Under the pieces are notes generated by a model. That model was given only the letters and a program-made list of their open reading frames with translations. It did not search any database and had not been told where the DNA came from. 64,000 nucleotides of DNA, taken from NCBI GenBank assembly GCA_964484205.1, contig CAZAEZ010000026.1, positions 1-64,000 on the forward strand. Direction: 5' to 3'. The stretch comes from M3007 sp964484205 (GTDB lineage: Bacteria > Bacteroidota > Bacteroidia > Chitinophagales > Saprospiraceae). A program made the position numbers and the translations under genes. Numbering within the stretch: position 1 is the stretch's first letter; the number at the start of each line of letters is the position of its first letter. Below are positions 50,034 through 58,481 of this stretch, piece by piece.

Positions 50034-53000
50034 ATGAAGAAAAATCTCCTGTGCGCCGGACTGTTTGTTCTGGCTACGCTTGCTGCTGCGCAAACCGACA
50101 AAAAAAAATGGGATGTCTCCAACCCGGAAGGCATCCCGTTTGCTGATGTGGAATTTACCGTAACCGAAGGTACCTGGATGAACCTCGACGTCAGCCCCGA
50201 CGGCCAATTGATCGCCTTCGACCTGCTCGGCGATATTTACACCATGCCCATCACCGGCGGCGAAGCCATGTGCATCCGCGCCGGCATTGCCTGGGAAGTA
50301 CAGCCGCGCTTTTCACCGGACGGCAGCCAAATTCTGTTCACCAGCGATGCCGGCGGCGGCGACAATATCTGGGTCATGCAAACCGACGGCAGCGAAGCCC
50401 GGCAGATCACCAAAGAAAATTTTCGCCTGCTCAACAACCCCTGCTGGATACCCGGTGGCGACTATTTCGTAGCCCGCAAACACTTCACCAGCACGCGTTC
50501 GCTCGGCGCCGGCGAACTTTGGATGTACCACATCTCCGGCGGCGAAGGCATTCAGCTGACCAAACGCAAAAACGACCAGCAAGACGCCGCCAACGAACCC
50601 TCCGTGAGCCCCGACGGCCGCTACATTTATTTCAGCGAAGACATGTACCCCGGCGGCATGTTCAACTACAACAAAGACCCGCTCAAACAAATTTTTGCCA
50701 TCCGCCGCTACGACCGCGAAGAGGGCAAGGTGGAAAACGTAACCGGCGGCTCCGGCGGCGCTTTCCGCCCGCAAATCAGCCCCGACGGCAACTGGCTGGC
50801 TTTTGTCCGCCGCGTGGACACCAAAACGGTGTTGTTTGTCCGGGATTTGCGCAATGGTGAGGAATACCCGGTTTACGACGCTTTGGACAAAGACCAGCAG
50901 GAAGCCTGGACGATCTTCGGCTGCTATCCCGGATTTGCCTGGCTGCCGCAAGAAAAAAAATATGAGCCGGATCAGCGGCGCATCGTCATTTGGGCGGGCG
51001 GCAAGTTTACACTGATCAATTTTAATACGGTTTACCTGTACAAACCGGAGGAATATAAAGAATTCTTTTCGGTGAACGAGATTCCGTTCCGCTGCCAGGT
51101 CAGAACCAAAGTAGCGGAAACGCTGCGGTTTGGGAACAAGGTTTTTGAAAACGAATTTGAGGTGAAAGCCATTCGACAGGCTGTAACCAGCCCCGACGGT
51201 AAAACGCTGGTTTTCAATGCTGCTGGCAAATTGTATAAAAAAGCGCTGCCCGATGGCAAACCGGAATTACTGGTAAAAACGGCATACGGACGCAGCATTT
51301 TCACCCGGGTTCAAACAGACAGCCCTGAAATGCTCGAATTCGAGCCGGCATTTTCGCCGGACGGCAGGGAGGTTGTTTTTGTCAGCTGGAATGACGTCCA
51401 TACAGGCGGCCTGTGGAAAGTTGGATTGCATGATGGCAAACCCGAACAACTGCCTGTGCATGGCGGCATTTTCCGCACACCACAATTTTCGGCCAACGGC
51501 CAAAAAATTATTTACCGGCTGCAAAACGGCGACGACGAACTCGGCATCGCCAATGTGGAAAAAACCGGCATTTTTTACCTGGACCTTTCTGAACAAGAGG
51601 CCGGGGTATGGGATAAAATTCATTTTGTGACCAGCGAAGGCGAAAACCCGCGCTTCAGCCCCGACGGCAAGCGCATCCTGGTCAATACCGGCGGCTACCT
51701 GTTCGGCGGGTTGGATAAAAAACTGGTTTCTTTCGACCTGAACGGACAGGACCGGCGCGAGTTGTTCAAAAGCAAATACGTCAATCAATGGGCGCCGTCG
51801 CCTGACGGCAAGTGGCTGGCGCTCACGGAACTGCACAAAGCCTACGTATGCCCCATGCCAACGCCGGGTCAAACCATCGACCTGAATGCCGAAACAAAGG
51901 CAATTCCCGTTAGCCAGATCGCCAAAGACGCGGGGTACAACCTGCACTGGTCGTCCGATAGCAAAAACGTGCACTACACGCTCGGCGACGAATATTTCAC
52001 CCTCGATCTGACGCAGCGTTTCTCCTTCCTGCCCGGCGCGCCCGACAGCCTGCCGCCCCTGCCTGAGACCGGCCAGAAAATCGGGCTAAACCTGAAAACC
52101 GATGTGCCCGACGGCAGTATTGTGTTTGAAAACGCCCGGATCATCACCATGGAGGGCGACCAGGTGATCGAAAACGGGGTTTTGGCGGTCAGCCAAAATA
52201 AAATCACTTTTGTCGGCACGGCTTCCGATTACCGCCGGTTTTCGCGGGAAAATCCGATAGCCAACGCCAAACGGATCGATTGCAAGGGCAAAACGATCAT
52301 GCCCGGCATCGTGGATGTGCATGCCCATTCGGGCAATTTCCGCTTCGGACTCAACCCGCAAAAACAATGGGAATACTACGCCAACCTGGCCTTCGGGGTG
52401 ACCACGATGCACGACCCCTCCGTCAATTCCGAAATGGCTTTTTCCAATGCTGAAATGCTGCGCGCAGGCCGCATGACCGGGCCGCGACTCTACAGCACCG
52501 GCACGATTTTGTACGGCGCCGAAGGCGATTTCAAAGCCCCGATCAACAGTCTCGACGATGCGCGGAGCACCCTGCGCCGCACCAAAGCCTGGGGCGCTTT
52601 TTCGGTGAAAAGCTACAACCAGCCGCGCCGCGACCAACGCCAGCAGGTGATCGCCGCCGCCCGTGAGCTGAGCATGGAAGTGATGCCCGAGGGCGGCTCG
52701 TTTTTTTATCACAACCTGAGCCAGGTGGTCGACGGCCACACCGGCGTGGAACACAACCTGCCGGTAGCGGTCATCTACGACGACGTGTTGAAACTTTGGG
52801 GAAAAACAAAAGCGCACAACACGCCGACCCTCATCGTGTGCTACGGTGCCATGAGCGGCGAGTATTATTTTTATCAGAAAAGCGAAGTCTGGAAACACCC
52901 GCGCTTGCTGAATTTTACCCCCAAGCACATCCTCGAAAGCCGGGCCCGCCACCGCGAAATGATCCCCGACGAAGAGTATGAAAACGGGCATATCCTGGTG

Positions 53001-53438
53001 AGCAAACAGCTGAAAAAAATGCAGAATGCCGGAATCAACATCAACCTGGGCTCGCACGGCCAACTACAGGGCCTCGGCGCACACTGGGAGCTCTGGATGC
53101 TGGCCCAGGGCGGCATGTCGAACCACCAGGCGCTGAAATGCGCAACCATCAACGGCGCCCGTTACCTGGGCATGGACAAGGAAATCGGCTCCCTGGCCGC
53201 CGGCAAACTGGCCGACCTGATCGTACTGGATGCCAACCCCCTGGCCGATATCCGCAACAGCGAAAAACTTCGCTACGTGATGGTCAACGGCCGCCTGTAT
53301 GACGCCGACACCCTGAATGAAACCGGCAACTATGACAATAAACGCGGTAAATTCTGGTTCGAAATGCCGGGCAGCCAAAACAACGGCTCCGGGATGACGC
53401 ACACCTGCCAGGAAGCAAAATGTGTTTGCGGGCATTGA
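50034..53438 (+). CDS. TolB-like PD40 propeller-amidohydrolase fusion protein
   Basis: A 1134-aa exported protein (signal MKKNLLCAGLFVLATLAAA). Residues about 30-690 are PD40/WD40-like propeller repeats with the FSPDG signature (PRFSPDGSQILFTSDAGG, PSVSPDGRYIYFSED, PQISPDGNWLAFVRR, PRFSPDGKRILVNTG). The C-terminal part (about 715-1110) is an amidohydrolase: IMPGIVDVHAHS with His763/His765, a VKSYN lysine near residue 858, VEHNLPV, GSHGQLQGLGAH, and the closing NGARYLGMDKEIGSLAAGKLADLIV. Such fusions are common in Bacteroidota and probably act on peptides or amides in the periplasm. The last residues form a Cys/His cluster (CQEAKCVCGH). ATG at 50034. Confidence 0.85.
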   Translation: MKKNLLCAGLFVLATLAAAQTDKKKWDVSNPEGIPFADVEFTVTEGTWMNLDVSPDGQLIAFDLLGDIYTMPITGGEAMCIRAGIAWEVQPRFSPDGSQILFTSDAGGGDNIWVMQTDGSEARQITKENFRLLNNPCWIPGGDYFVARKHFTSTRSLGAGELWMYHISGGEGIQLTKRKNDQQDAANEPSVSPDGRYIYFSEDMYPGGMFNYNKDPLKQIFAIRRYDREEGKVENVTGGSGGAFRPQISPDGNWLAFVRRVDTKTVLFVRDLRNGEEYPVYDALDKDQQEAWTIFGCYPGFAWLPQEKKYEPDQRRIVIWAGGKFTLINFNTVYLYKPEEYKEFFSVNEIPFRCQVRTKVAETLRFGNKVFENEFEVKAIRQAVTSPDGKTLVFNAAGKLYKKALPDGKPELLVKTAYGRSIFTRVQTDSPEMLEFEPAFSPDGREVVFVSWNDVHTGGLWKVGLHDGKPEQLPVHGGIFRTPQFSANGQKIIYRLQNGDDELGIANVEKTGIFYLDLSEQEAGVWDKIHFVTSEGENPRFSPDGKRILVNTGGYLFGGLDKKLVSFDLNGQDRRELFKSKYVNQWAPSPDGKWLALTELHKAYVCPMPTPGQTIDLNAETKAIPVSQIAKDAGYNLHWSSDSKNVHYTLGDEYFTLDLTQRFSFLPGAPDSLPPLPETGQKIGLNLKTDVPDGSIVFENARIITMEGDQVIENGVLAVSQNKITFVGTASDYRRFSRENPIANAKRIDCKGKTIMPGIVDVHAHSGNFRFGLNPQKQWEYYANLAFGVTTMHDPSVNSEMAFSNAEMLRAGRMTGPRLYSTGTILYGAEGDFKAPINSLDDARSTLRRTKAWGAFSVKSYNQPRRDQRQQVIAAARELSMEVMPEGGSFFYHNLSQVVDGHTGVEHNLPVAVIYDDVLKLWGKTKAHNTPTLIVCYGAMSGEYYFYQKSEVWKHPRLLNFTPKHILESRARHREMIPDEEYENGHILVSKQLKKMQNAGININLGSHGQLQGLGAHWELWMLAQGGMSNHQALKCATINGARYLGMDKEIGSLAAGKLADLIVLDANPLADIRNSEKLRYVMVNGRLYDADTLNETGNYDNKRGKFWFEMPGSQNNGSGMTHTCQEAKCVCGH

Positions 53439-53441
53439 GTT

Positions 53442-53473
53442 GGGATATTGGGATATTGAGATATTAGGATATT
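53442..53473. repeat. 8-bp tandem repeat, four units, inverted orientation
   Basis: GGGATATT twice, GAGATATT, AGGATATT: the reverse complement of the CAATATCC family. It lies between the amidohydrolase stop and the ArsC-like start and contributes most of the 47-nt gap. Confidence 0.85.
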
Positions 53474-53485
53474 AAATCTGGAAAG

Positions 53486-53833
53486 ATGAAAACCGTAATT
53501 TATCATAACAACCGTTGCGGAAAAAGCCGCTGTGCCTTGCAGGTTTTGGAAGAAACCGGTGTGCCGTTTGAAGTGGTCGAATACTTGAAAACGCCGCTAA
53601 CTGCCGCCGAAATCCGGGATTTGCTAAAAAAACTGGGCAAAAAACCGCTGGAGATCATTCGAACCAAGGAGGCGGTTTTCAAGGAAAATTATCAGGGAAA
53701 AGTGCTGACAGACGAAGCCTGGATTGCTGCGCTGGCGGAGCATCCGATCCTGATCGAACGGCCGATTATTGTGCGGGGCGATCGGGCTTGGATTGCGCGC
53801 GATGAGGCGGGGTTGGAGGCAATCAAAAAATAG
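53486..53833 (+). CDS. ArsC/Spx-family reductase (YfgD-like)
   Basis: A 115-aa thioredoxin-fold protein of the ArsC/YffB superfamily. The active-site Cys11 lies in YHNNRCGKSRCAL and is followed by Cys16; the C-terminal ERPIIVRGDRAWIARD has the conserved Arg-Pro. Classical ArsC uses glutathione and glutaredoxin to reduce arsenate. No arsR, arsB or acr3 gene is nearby, so a general reductase role (YfgD/Spx-like) is equally likely. ATG at 53486. It converges on the TPR gene across a long hairpin. Confidence 0.85.
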   Translation: MKTVIYHNNRCGKSRCALQVLEETGVPFEVVEYLKTPLTAAEIRDLLKKLGKKPLEIIRTKEAVFKENYQGKVLTDEAWIAALAEHPILIERPIIVRGDRAWIARDEAGLEAIKK

Positions 53834-53834
53834 C

Positions 53835-53918
53835 CCTCTGTGCCCTCCATTCCTCTGTGCCCCTCTGTGAAACTAAAAAGTGACACAGAGGGGCACAGAG
53901 GAATAGAGGGCACGGAGG
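53835..53918. repeat. 35-bp inverted repeat filling the arsC-like/TPR convergent gap
   Basis: Arms 53835-53869 and 53884-53918 pair over 35 bp with one mismatch and one T/G pair, loop 14 nt. Each arm is built of 8-10 bp CTCTGTG-type repeats. It begins 2 nt after one stop and ends 5 nt before the other, so it can serve as a terminator for both genes. Looks like a dispersed hairpin element, not a unique terminator. Confidence 0.85.
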
Positions 53919-53922
53919 AGTT

Positions 53923-55662
53923 TTATAGAATTATGGAGGATTTCAACTCCTGATCCCCGTATTTCCAGGCTTCGTCGTAGCGTTTTTTCACAGAAGTTGC
54001 TTCCGTGGTTTTTCCCTGTTTCTGTAAACTCTGGTACAGACCCATCAATGCCCAGCCGTTGTTTTTCCATTCTTTCAGGTCTTCGCGGTATACCTGCTCG
54101 GCTTCGGCATACTTCCCGGCCTGGAGCAGTACATGGCCCAGGGGATGGCGGACGGAGAAAAACCAGTCGGGTGGTTCGTTGTAATTCAGTTGGTCTTCCA
54201 TAGCCACAGCGGCTGAATACCGCTCAATTGCCTGCTTAAAATTTCCCAGTTTAAAAGCAATTTCGCCGGCCAGTACATTTTGTGCAATGTGTACGAGGTC
54301 AATGGCTTTGTTGATTTCCCAGATGGTCATTTTTTGCAAAAACGTGTCCGGCTCTAATGCCTGAATGGCCGCCAGTTCGTTTTTTGCCGCAGGCAGATTG
54401 TTTTTTCCACAATACGCCATGCCGCGGGCATAATGCCAAATAACGCGCGGGTACACCAAAACAGGATCGGGTTGTTTTTCAGCCAGAATGGCGTCCCAGC
54501 GGGAAAACTTGACCATGATGTACCAGGGAATGGTGTAGTAATGTTGCAGCGTAGCCATCGACGGGTCGCGCATAATTTCCTGATCGACGGTGTAGTCGGC
54601 CATGTACTTGCCTGCTTCGAGTGCACGGTCGCCGCGGCCTTCCAAGGCTGCACAGGCAGCCAGGAAATGCCAATTGTGCGGGTAATAGGCCAGCGGATAA
54701 ACCCCGGCTGCGTGGCAACTTTCGACGTAAGCGGAGTCGATTTTAACCGCGCGTTCGTTGGCCAGTGCGCCTTCGTGAAAATCGCCGGTATTGATGTACA
54801 GGTGCGACGGCATGTGCGTCAGGTGGCCCGAGCCGGGCACAAGAAACCGCAGTGCATCGGCATAGGGCAGGGCTTTTTCCGGATTAGGGCCGGCCTCCAT
54901 GATGTGCATGAACAGGTGCAAGCCTTGCGGGTGGTTGGGGTGCAGGGCCAATACCTTTTCGCCGATGGAAATGATTTCCGGCGTCCAGGGTTTTGGTTGT
55001 CCGGATTTCTCCCAGAGGTCCCAGGGGTGCAGGTCCATCAATGCCTCGCCGGTGAAGGCGGCAATGTCGGCATCGTCGGGGTATCTGTTCATAACCTGCC
55101 GCATGGCTTCGGCAAAGGCTTCGTAATACGGGGCGGGATCGGTTTCGGCGTTGGGCGGGTAGCGTTTGTCCAGCGCCAGAATCAGTGCCTGTTCTTTTGG
55201 CGTTGCTTTGTGGAGGCGCAGTTTTGCCTCAGCGATGGCTTCCAGGGCACGCGGAAGCACATCTTTTTCCATGCCGCCGTTGTAGTTCGGGCCGAGCACC
55301 CAGCCGAGTCCCCAGTAGGCCATGGCGCAGTCGGGGTCTTGGCGAGCGGCTTCTTTGAACGAACGGGCAGCTTCGGCATGGTTGAACCCGTAGGCGAGCA
55401 TGAGGCCCTGGTTGAAATAGCGCTGGGCCATTTCGGAGCTTGTGCTGACGGGATATTTTATGTTGTCGAGTCCGGCAAGTAAGGGCACCAGCGTGCCGTT
55501 CGTGCCGGGTGGAGCATCGAGTGCCAGGCTGGGTGAACCGCAAAAACTCAGTACGTTTTTCGGGGTAGGAGCAGGGGGGGCTAAGGTTTGACTTGCCTTT
55601 TTCGATTGGCAGGCCCAAATAGCGGTTAGCAGGAGCGCGGCAAGTAGCAGAAGAGTGCGCAT
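53923..55662 (-). CDS. tetratricopeptide-repeat lipoprotein, 579 aa
   Basis: A lipoprotein (signal LLLLAALLLTAIWAC-QSKK) with a linker rich in Pro and Ala, then TPR-type helical repeats throughout: AQRYFNQGLMLAYGFNHAEAARSFKEAARQDPDCAMAYWGLGWV, and near the C-terminus VLLQAGKYAEAEQVYREDL and GLYQSLQKQGKTTEA. Homologues are annotated as TPR proteins of unknown function in many Bacteroidota and Cyanobacteria. It is likely periplasmic or outer-membrane attached and to scaffold protein contacts. I use the ATG at 55662, where the signal peptide starts. The upstream 265-nt gap holds the ASKHA-gene terminator and nothing else seen. Confidence 0.82.
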   Translation of the reverse strand: MRTLLLLAALLLTAIWACQSKKASQTLAPPAPTPKNVLSFCGSPSLALDAPPGTNGTLVPLLAGLDNIKYPVSTSSEMAQRYFNQGLMLAYGFNHAEAARSFKEAARQDPDCAMAYWGLGWVLGPNYNGGMEKDVLPRALEAIAEAKLRLHKATPKEQALILALDKRYPPNAETDPAPYYEAFAEAMRQVMNRYPDDADIAAFTGEALMDLHPWDLWEKSGQPKPWTPEIISIGEKVLALHPNHPQGLHLFMHIMEAGPNPEKALPYADALRFLVPGSGHLTHMPSHLYINTGDFHEGALANERAVKIDSAYVESCHAAGVYPLAYYPHNWHFLAACAALEGRGDRALEAGKYMADYTVDQEIMRDPSMATLQHYYTIPWYIMVKFSRWDAILAEKQPDPVLVYPRVIWHYARGMAYCGKNNLPAAKNELAAIQALEPDTFLQKMTIWEINKAIDLVHIAQNVLAGEIAFKLGNFKQAIERYSAAVAMEDQLNYNEPPDWFFSVRHPLGHVLLQAGKYAEAEQVYREDLKEWKNNGWALMGLYQSLQKQGKTTEATSVKKRYDEAWKYGDQELKSSIIL

Positions 55663-55842
55663 ACGTTTTGGATTTGGTTTTAAAAATCGAAATTGCGTAT
55701 GGCTCGAAGGAGAACCTGTCAATAGTACGCCAAATGGCGCAAAAAAGTATCGAAAAACGGTAATTCGGAGCGGTTTCGGTTGGACTTCCGCGAATCCGGT
55801 TTTGTTGCAATTGAACCCGTTTTTCCTTCTTCAAAAAATAAA

Positions 55843-55897
55843 ACGGCTGCCCTTTAAGGTGATTTTACCGTTGAAAACCAACTTAAAGGGCAGCCGT
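55843..55897 (-). terminator. Rho-independent terminator after the PPX-like gene
   Basis: Arms ACGGCTGCCCTTTAAG (55843-55858) and CTTAAAGGGCAGCCGT (55882-55897), 16 bp, perfect, loop 23 nt, followed on the minus strand by TTTTATTTTTTG. Confidence 0.88.
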
Positions 55898-55927
55898 ATA
55901 AAACATTGCTTTTATAAACGCCGGCTT

Positions 55928-56938
55928 TTACAAACTCAGCAAAAAGCCGATGGTAAAATTGGCATCCCAGTCAAATACAAACTGCTGGCAGCCGGTAGCG
56001 TCGGCAATCGCTTTGTAAATGTTCACCCCGGATTTTTGCTTGTCGCCTTCGGGGGCATAATCGCCCGGAGCTTTCAGTACCGTGTAGCGTTCTTTGCCCT
56101 GGCGCACTTCCTTGGCCAGTTCGAACGGTACGCCGCCGATTATGAAGCAGGTGCCGCGTTTATCGGATGGGACTTGTTTGGCCTTTGCGCTCACCTCCTG
56201 ATACACGGCAGCATCCGTTACGTTGTTTTGGTAATATTTTGCGCCGGGGAGTTCAAATCCGGTGGGTGCGCTGCCGCTCATCCAGGAGATTTTGGTGTTG
56301 CCGGAGCCAATGTCTACCACAAAAGCGCGGTTTTCGTAGCTCGCAGGCAGGCAGGATTTCAGTGCGAGCTTCGCTTCCTGCTCCGGCGTGACTTCGTTGA
56401 CATAATAGCCCATGCCTTTCAATAACGTGGAAATTTTGCTGGTAACCGGTACTTTTTTAGCGCCCGAGCTGATCACGAAGTGGATGTTTTTTGGGCCAAC
56501 GCCGTATGCCAGCATATCAGCGATATAACTTTTCAAGCCTTTCTGAATGTCGTCGTCGGTGGCCAGGTTTTCGTAAACCAGGCTGGCGCCGTACTCCGCC
56601 TTTTCCAGTTTCCAGTTTTTTCGGGAATCAACACTGATAATGAAGGAGTTGAAACCGGTGGCGCCCAATTCCACAACGCCTTTCAGCGTGCCGTTTACCG
56701 GAACAGGTGCGGTATAATTGAACGTGGAAGCCGATTTGCCCCAGGTACTGGAAGCAGCGGTAGAACTGGTGGGTTCCTGCGTGCCGGTTGTGCCGGAGTT
56801 GTCTGCTGTTGTTTCGGTTTGTTCAGTGCCGGAGCCCATGCTCTTGATTTGCGGCCAAAACGTCCGTACAGCAAAAAAGACACCGGCCACAATGGCCAGG
56901 GTGAGGAGGAGTCGAGAGAACGAGGTCAGTCGAGCCAT
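55928..56938 (-). CDS. membrane-anchored PPX/GppA-like ASKHA domain protein, predicted periplasmic
   Basis: A 336-aa protein. Residues 10-28 form one hydrophobic anchor preceded by Arg3 and Arg9 (cytoplasmic side), then a Ser/Thr/Gly-rich linker (35-70) and a domain from about 80 to 336 outside the membrane. That domain has the ASKHA phosphate loops of exopolyphosphatases: VVELGATGFNSFIISV (90-102), a TPEQEAKLAL stretch where PPX has its catalytic Glu, and VVDIGSGNTKISW (207-219), plus CFIIGGVPFELA. ELGATG lacks the Asp of the usual phosphate-1 DxG, so catalysis is uncertain. No ppk or relA neighbour. An ASKHA ATPase-like fold outside the cytoplasm is unusual. Confidence 0.7.
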   Translation of the reverse strand: MARLTSFSRLLLTLAIVAGVFFAVRTFWPQIKSMGSGTEQTETTADNSGTTGTQEPTSSTAASSTWGKSASTFNYTAPVPVNGTLKGVVELGATGFNSFIISVDSRKNWKLEKAEYGASLVYENLATDDDIQKGLKSYIADMLAYGVGPKNIHFVISSGAKKVPVTSKISTLLKGMGYYVNEVTPEQEAKLALKSCLPASYENRAFVVDIGSGNTKISWMSGSAPTGFELPGAKYYQNNVTDAAVYQEVSAKAKQVPSDKRGTCFIIGGVPFELAKEVRQGKERYTVLKAPGDYAPEGDKQKSGVNIYKAIADATGCQQFVFDWDANFTIGFLLSL

Positions 56939-57200
56939 AGTATCGAATGTGGTGTTTGGTAAATGAATGTTTTGATTTTGGACCGGAAGTGGGTCGACAC
57001 AAAGTTGCTACAAATTGCCTTGTATTGGCCACTTTCGGCGCCATTTATTGTTGCCGGCGGGCAATTTCTGCATGGAAGGTTCGCGTTGCCGGTTATTTCG
57101 ATAAAGAATTAGAAAAATTCTATAGACACACAGAATGTTGACCATGCCGGCTGCTGTGGCGGGCTGAAAAATCCGGGCATGCTTCTCCATTCCCTATTTG

Positions 57201-57208
57201 TACCTTTG
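57201..57208 (+). promoter_or_regulatory. Bacteroidota-type -7 box upstream of the aminotransferase
   Basis: TACCTTTG (exact TAnnTTTG) 37 nt before the ATG at 57246. The 307-nt gap between this gene and the PPX-like start (56939-57245) holds nothing else I can support; no tRNA or other RNA fold was recognised. Confidence 0.55.
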
Positions 57209-57245
57209 GGCCCTGATTTGCTAAAAAAATAATGTGCCATTCTAC

Positions 57246-58451
57246 ATGACAAGCATACAATCCGTACTCTCCGAACGAGTTTTAAATCTGGCCGAATCCG
57301 AAACGCTAAAAATGGCCCGCATGGCCCGCGAACTGCGCGCCCTGGGGCACGATGTGATCAGCCTTAGCCTCGGTGAACCCGACTTTGATACCCCCGAACA
57401 CATCAAAACTGCCGCTTACGAAGCGCTGAAAGCAGGTTATACAAAATACACCCCCGTATCGGGCTTGCCCGAACTGACTCAGGCTATCAGTGAAAAATTC
57501 AAGCGGGACAATGACCTGGACTACAGACCCGAGCAAATTGTGGTCAGCAACGGCGCCAAACAATCGCTGTACAATATTTGCCAGGCGTTGCTCGACCCGG
57601 GCGACGAAGTAGTGATTTTTGCACCGTATTGGGTGTCGTATTTGGAAATTGTAAAACTTTCCGGAGGCACTCCCGTGGCCCTGTATGCGGGTGTGGACAA
57701 TGATTTTAAACCTGCTCCCGAACAACTGGATGCTGCCATCACACCGCGTACCAAGTTCGTGCTATTTTCGTCTCCCTGTAACCCGACGGGTACGGTGTTC
57801 GACCGGGCTGAACTGCGCGCATATGCCGACGTGCTGGCCCGGCACGACCACGTTTTTGTCGTAAGCGACGAGATTTACGAGTATATCAATTTTACCCATG
57901 AGCACGTCAGCATAGGCAGTTTCCCGCAGGTAAAAGACCGCACGATCACGATCAACGGTTTCGCCAAAGGTTTTGCCATGACCGGCTGGCGCCTGGGCTA
58001 TATCGGGACGCCGAAGTTTATTGCCGATGCTTGCGCGAAAATCCAGGGCCAGGTGACCAGCGGCGCTTCTTCCTTTGGCCAAAAAGCCGGCGCCGTGGCG
58101 CTGCTGAGCGATCTGGGACCGACGGAAGCCATGCGGGAAGCATTCCGCGAACGCCGCGATATCATCCTGTCGATGCTGGAGGAAATACCCGGCATCAAGG
58201 CAAACCACCCGGAAGGCGCATTTTATGTGTTCCCGGATATTAGTTGGTATTTTGGCAAATCGGACGGCCAGGTTGTGATTAAGAATGCCGATGATTTTTG
58301 CGATTATATCATGTCTTCCGCGTACGTGGGACTTGTTTCCGGGGCTGCGTTTGGCGATCCCAATTGTTTCCGATTGAGCTATGCTGCTTCGGAGGCGCAA
58401 TTACGTGAGGCGATTCGCCGTATGAAGGCTGTTTTGGGGCGGCTGAAATAG
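57246..58451 (+). CDS. pyridoxal phosphate-dependent aminotransferase (aspartate aminotransferase family)
   Basis: A 401-aa class I aminotransferase. The N-terminal SLGEPDFDTPEHIK block, the PCNPTGTV motif, SDEIYEYI, and the PLP lysine in NGFAKGFAMTGWRLGY (Lys241) are all present. It belongs to the AspC/aromatic aminotransferase subgroup that transfers amino groups from aspartate or other amino acids to 2-oxoglutarate. Length is normal. I use the ATG at 57246 (MTSIQSVLSERV); the frame continues four residues upstream. It heads a same-strand run with the GH53 gene (30-nt gap) and folP (18-nt gap). Confidence 0.93.
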   Translation: MTSIQSVLSERVLNLAESETLKMARMARELRALGHDVISLSLGEPDFDTPEHIKTAAYEALKAGYTKYTPVSGLPELTQAISEKFKRDNDLDYRPEQIVVSNGAKQSLYNICQALLDPGDEVVIFAPYWVSYLEIVKLSGGTPVALYAGVDNDFKPAPEQLDAAITPRTKFVLFSSPCNPTGTVFDRAELRAYADVLARHDHVFVVSDEIYEYINFTHEHVSIGSFPQVKDRTITINGFAKGFAMTGWRLGYIGTPKFIADACAKIQGQVTSGASSFGQKAGAVALLSDLGPTEAMREAFRERRDIILSMLEEIPGIKANHPEGAFYVFPDISWYFGKSDGQVVIKNADDFCDYIMSSAYVGLVSGAAFGDPNCFRLSYAASEAQLREAIRRMKAVLGRLK

Positions 58452-58481
58452 TGTCGGAATTACCTTGGAATTTTACAGCAT

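Noticed and set aside
53486..53833. arsenic resistance operon
   Set aside because: Only a small ArsC-family reductase; no arsR, arsB/acr3 or arsM nearby.
54433..55482. 349-aa frame opposite the TPR lipoprotein gene
   Set aside because: Shadow of a well-supported lipoprotein with TPR repeats.
56939..57245. tRNA or structured RNA in the 307-nt gap
   Set aside because: No cloverleaf, T-loop GTTCRANNC or CCA end found; only a weak AGAATT/AATTCT repeat and a promoter box.
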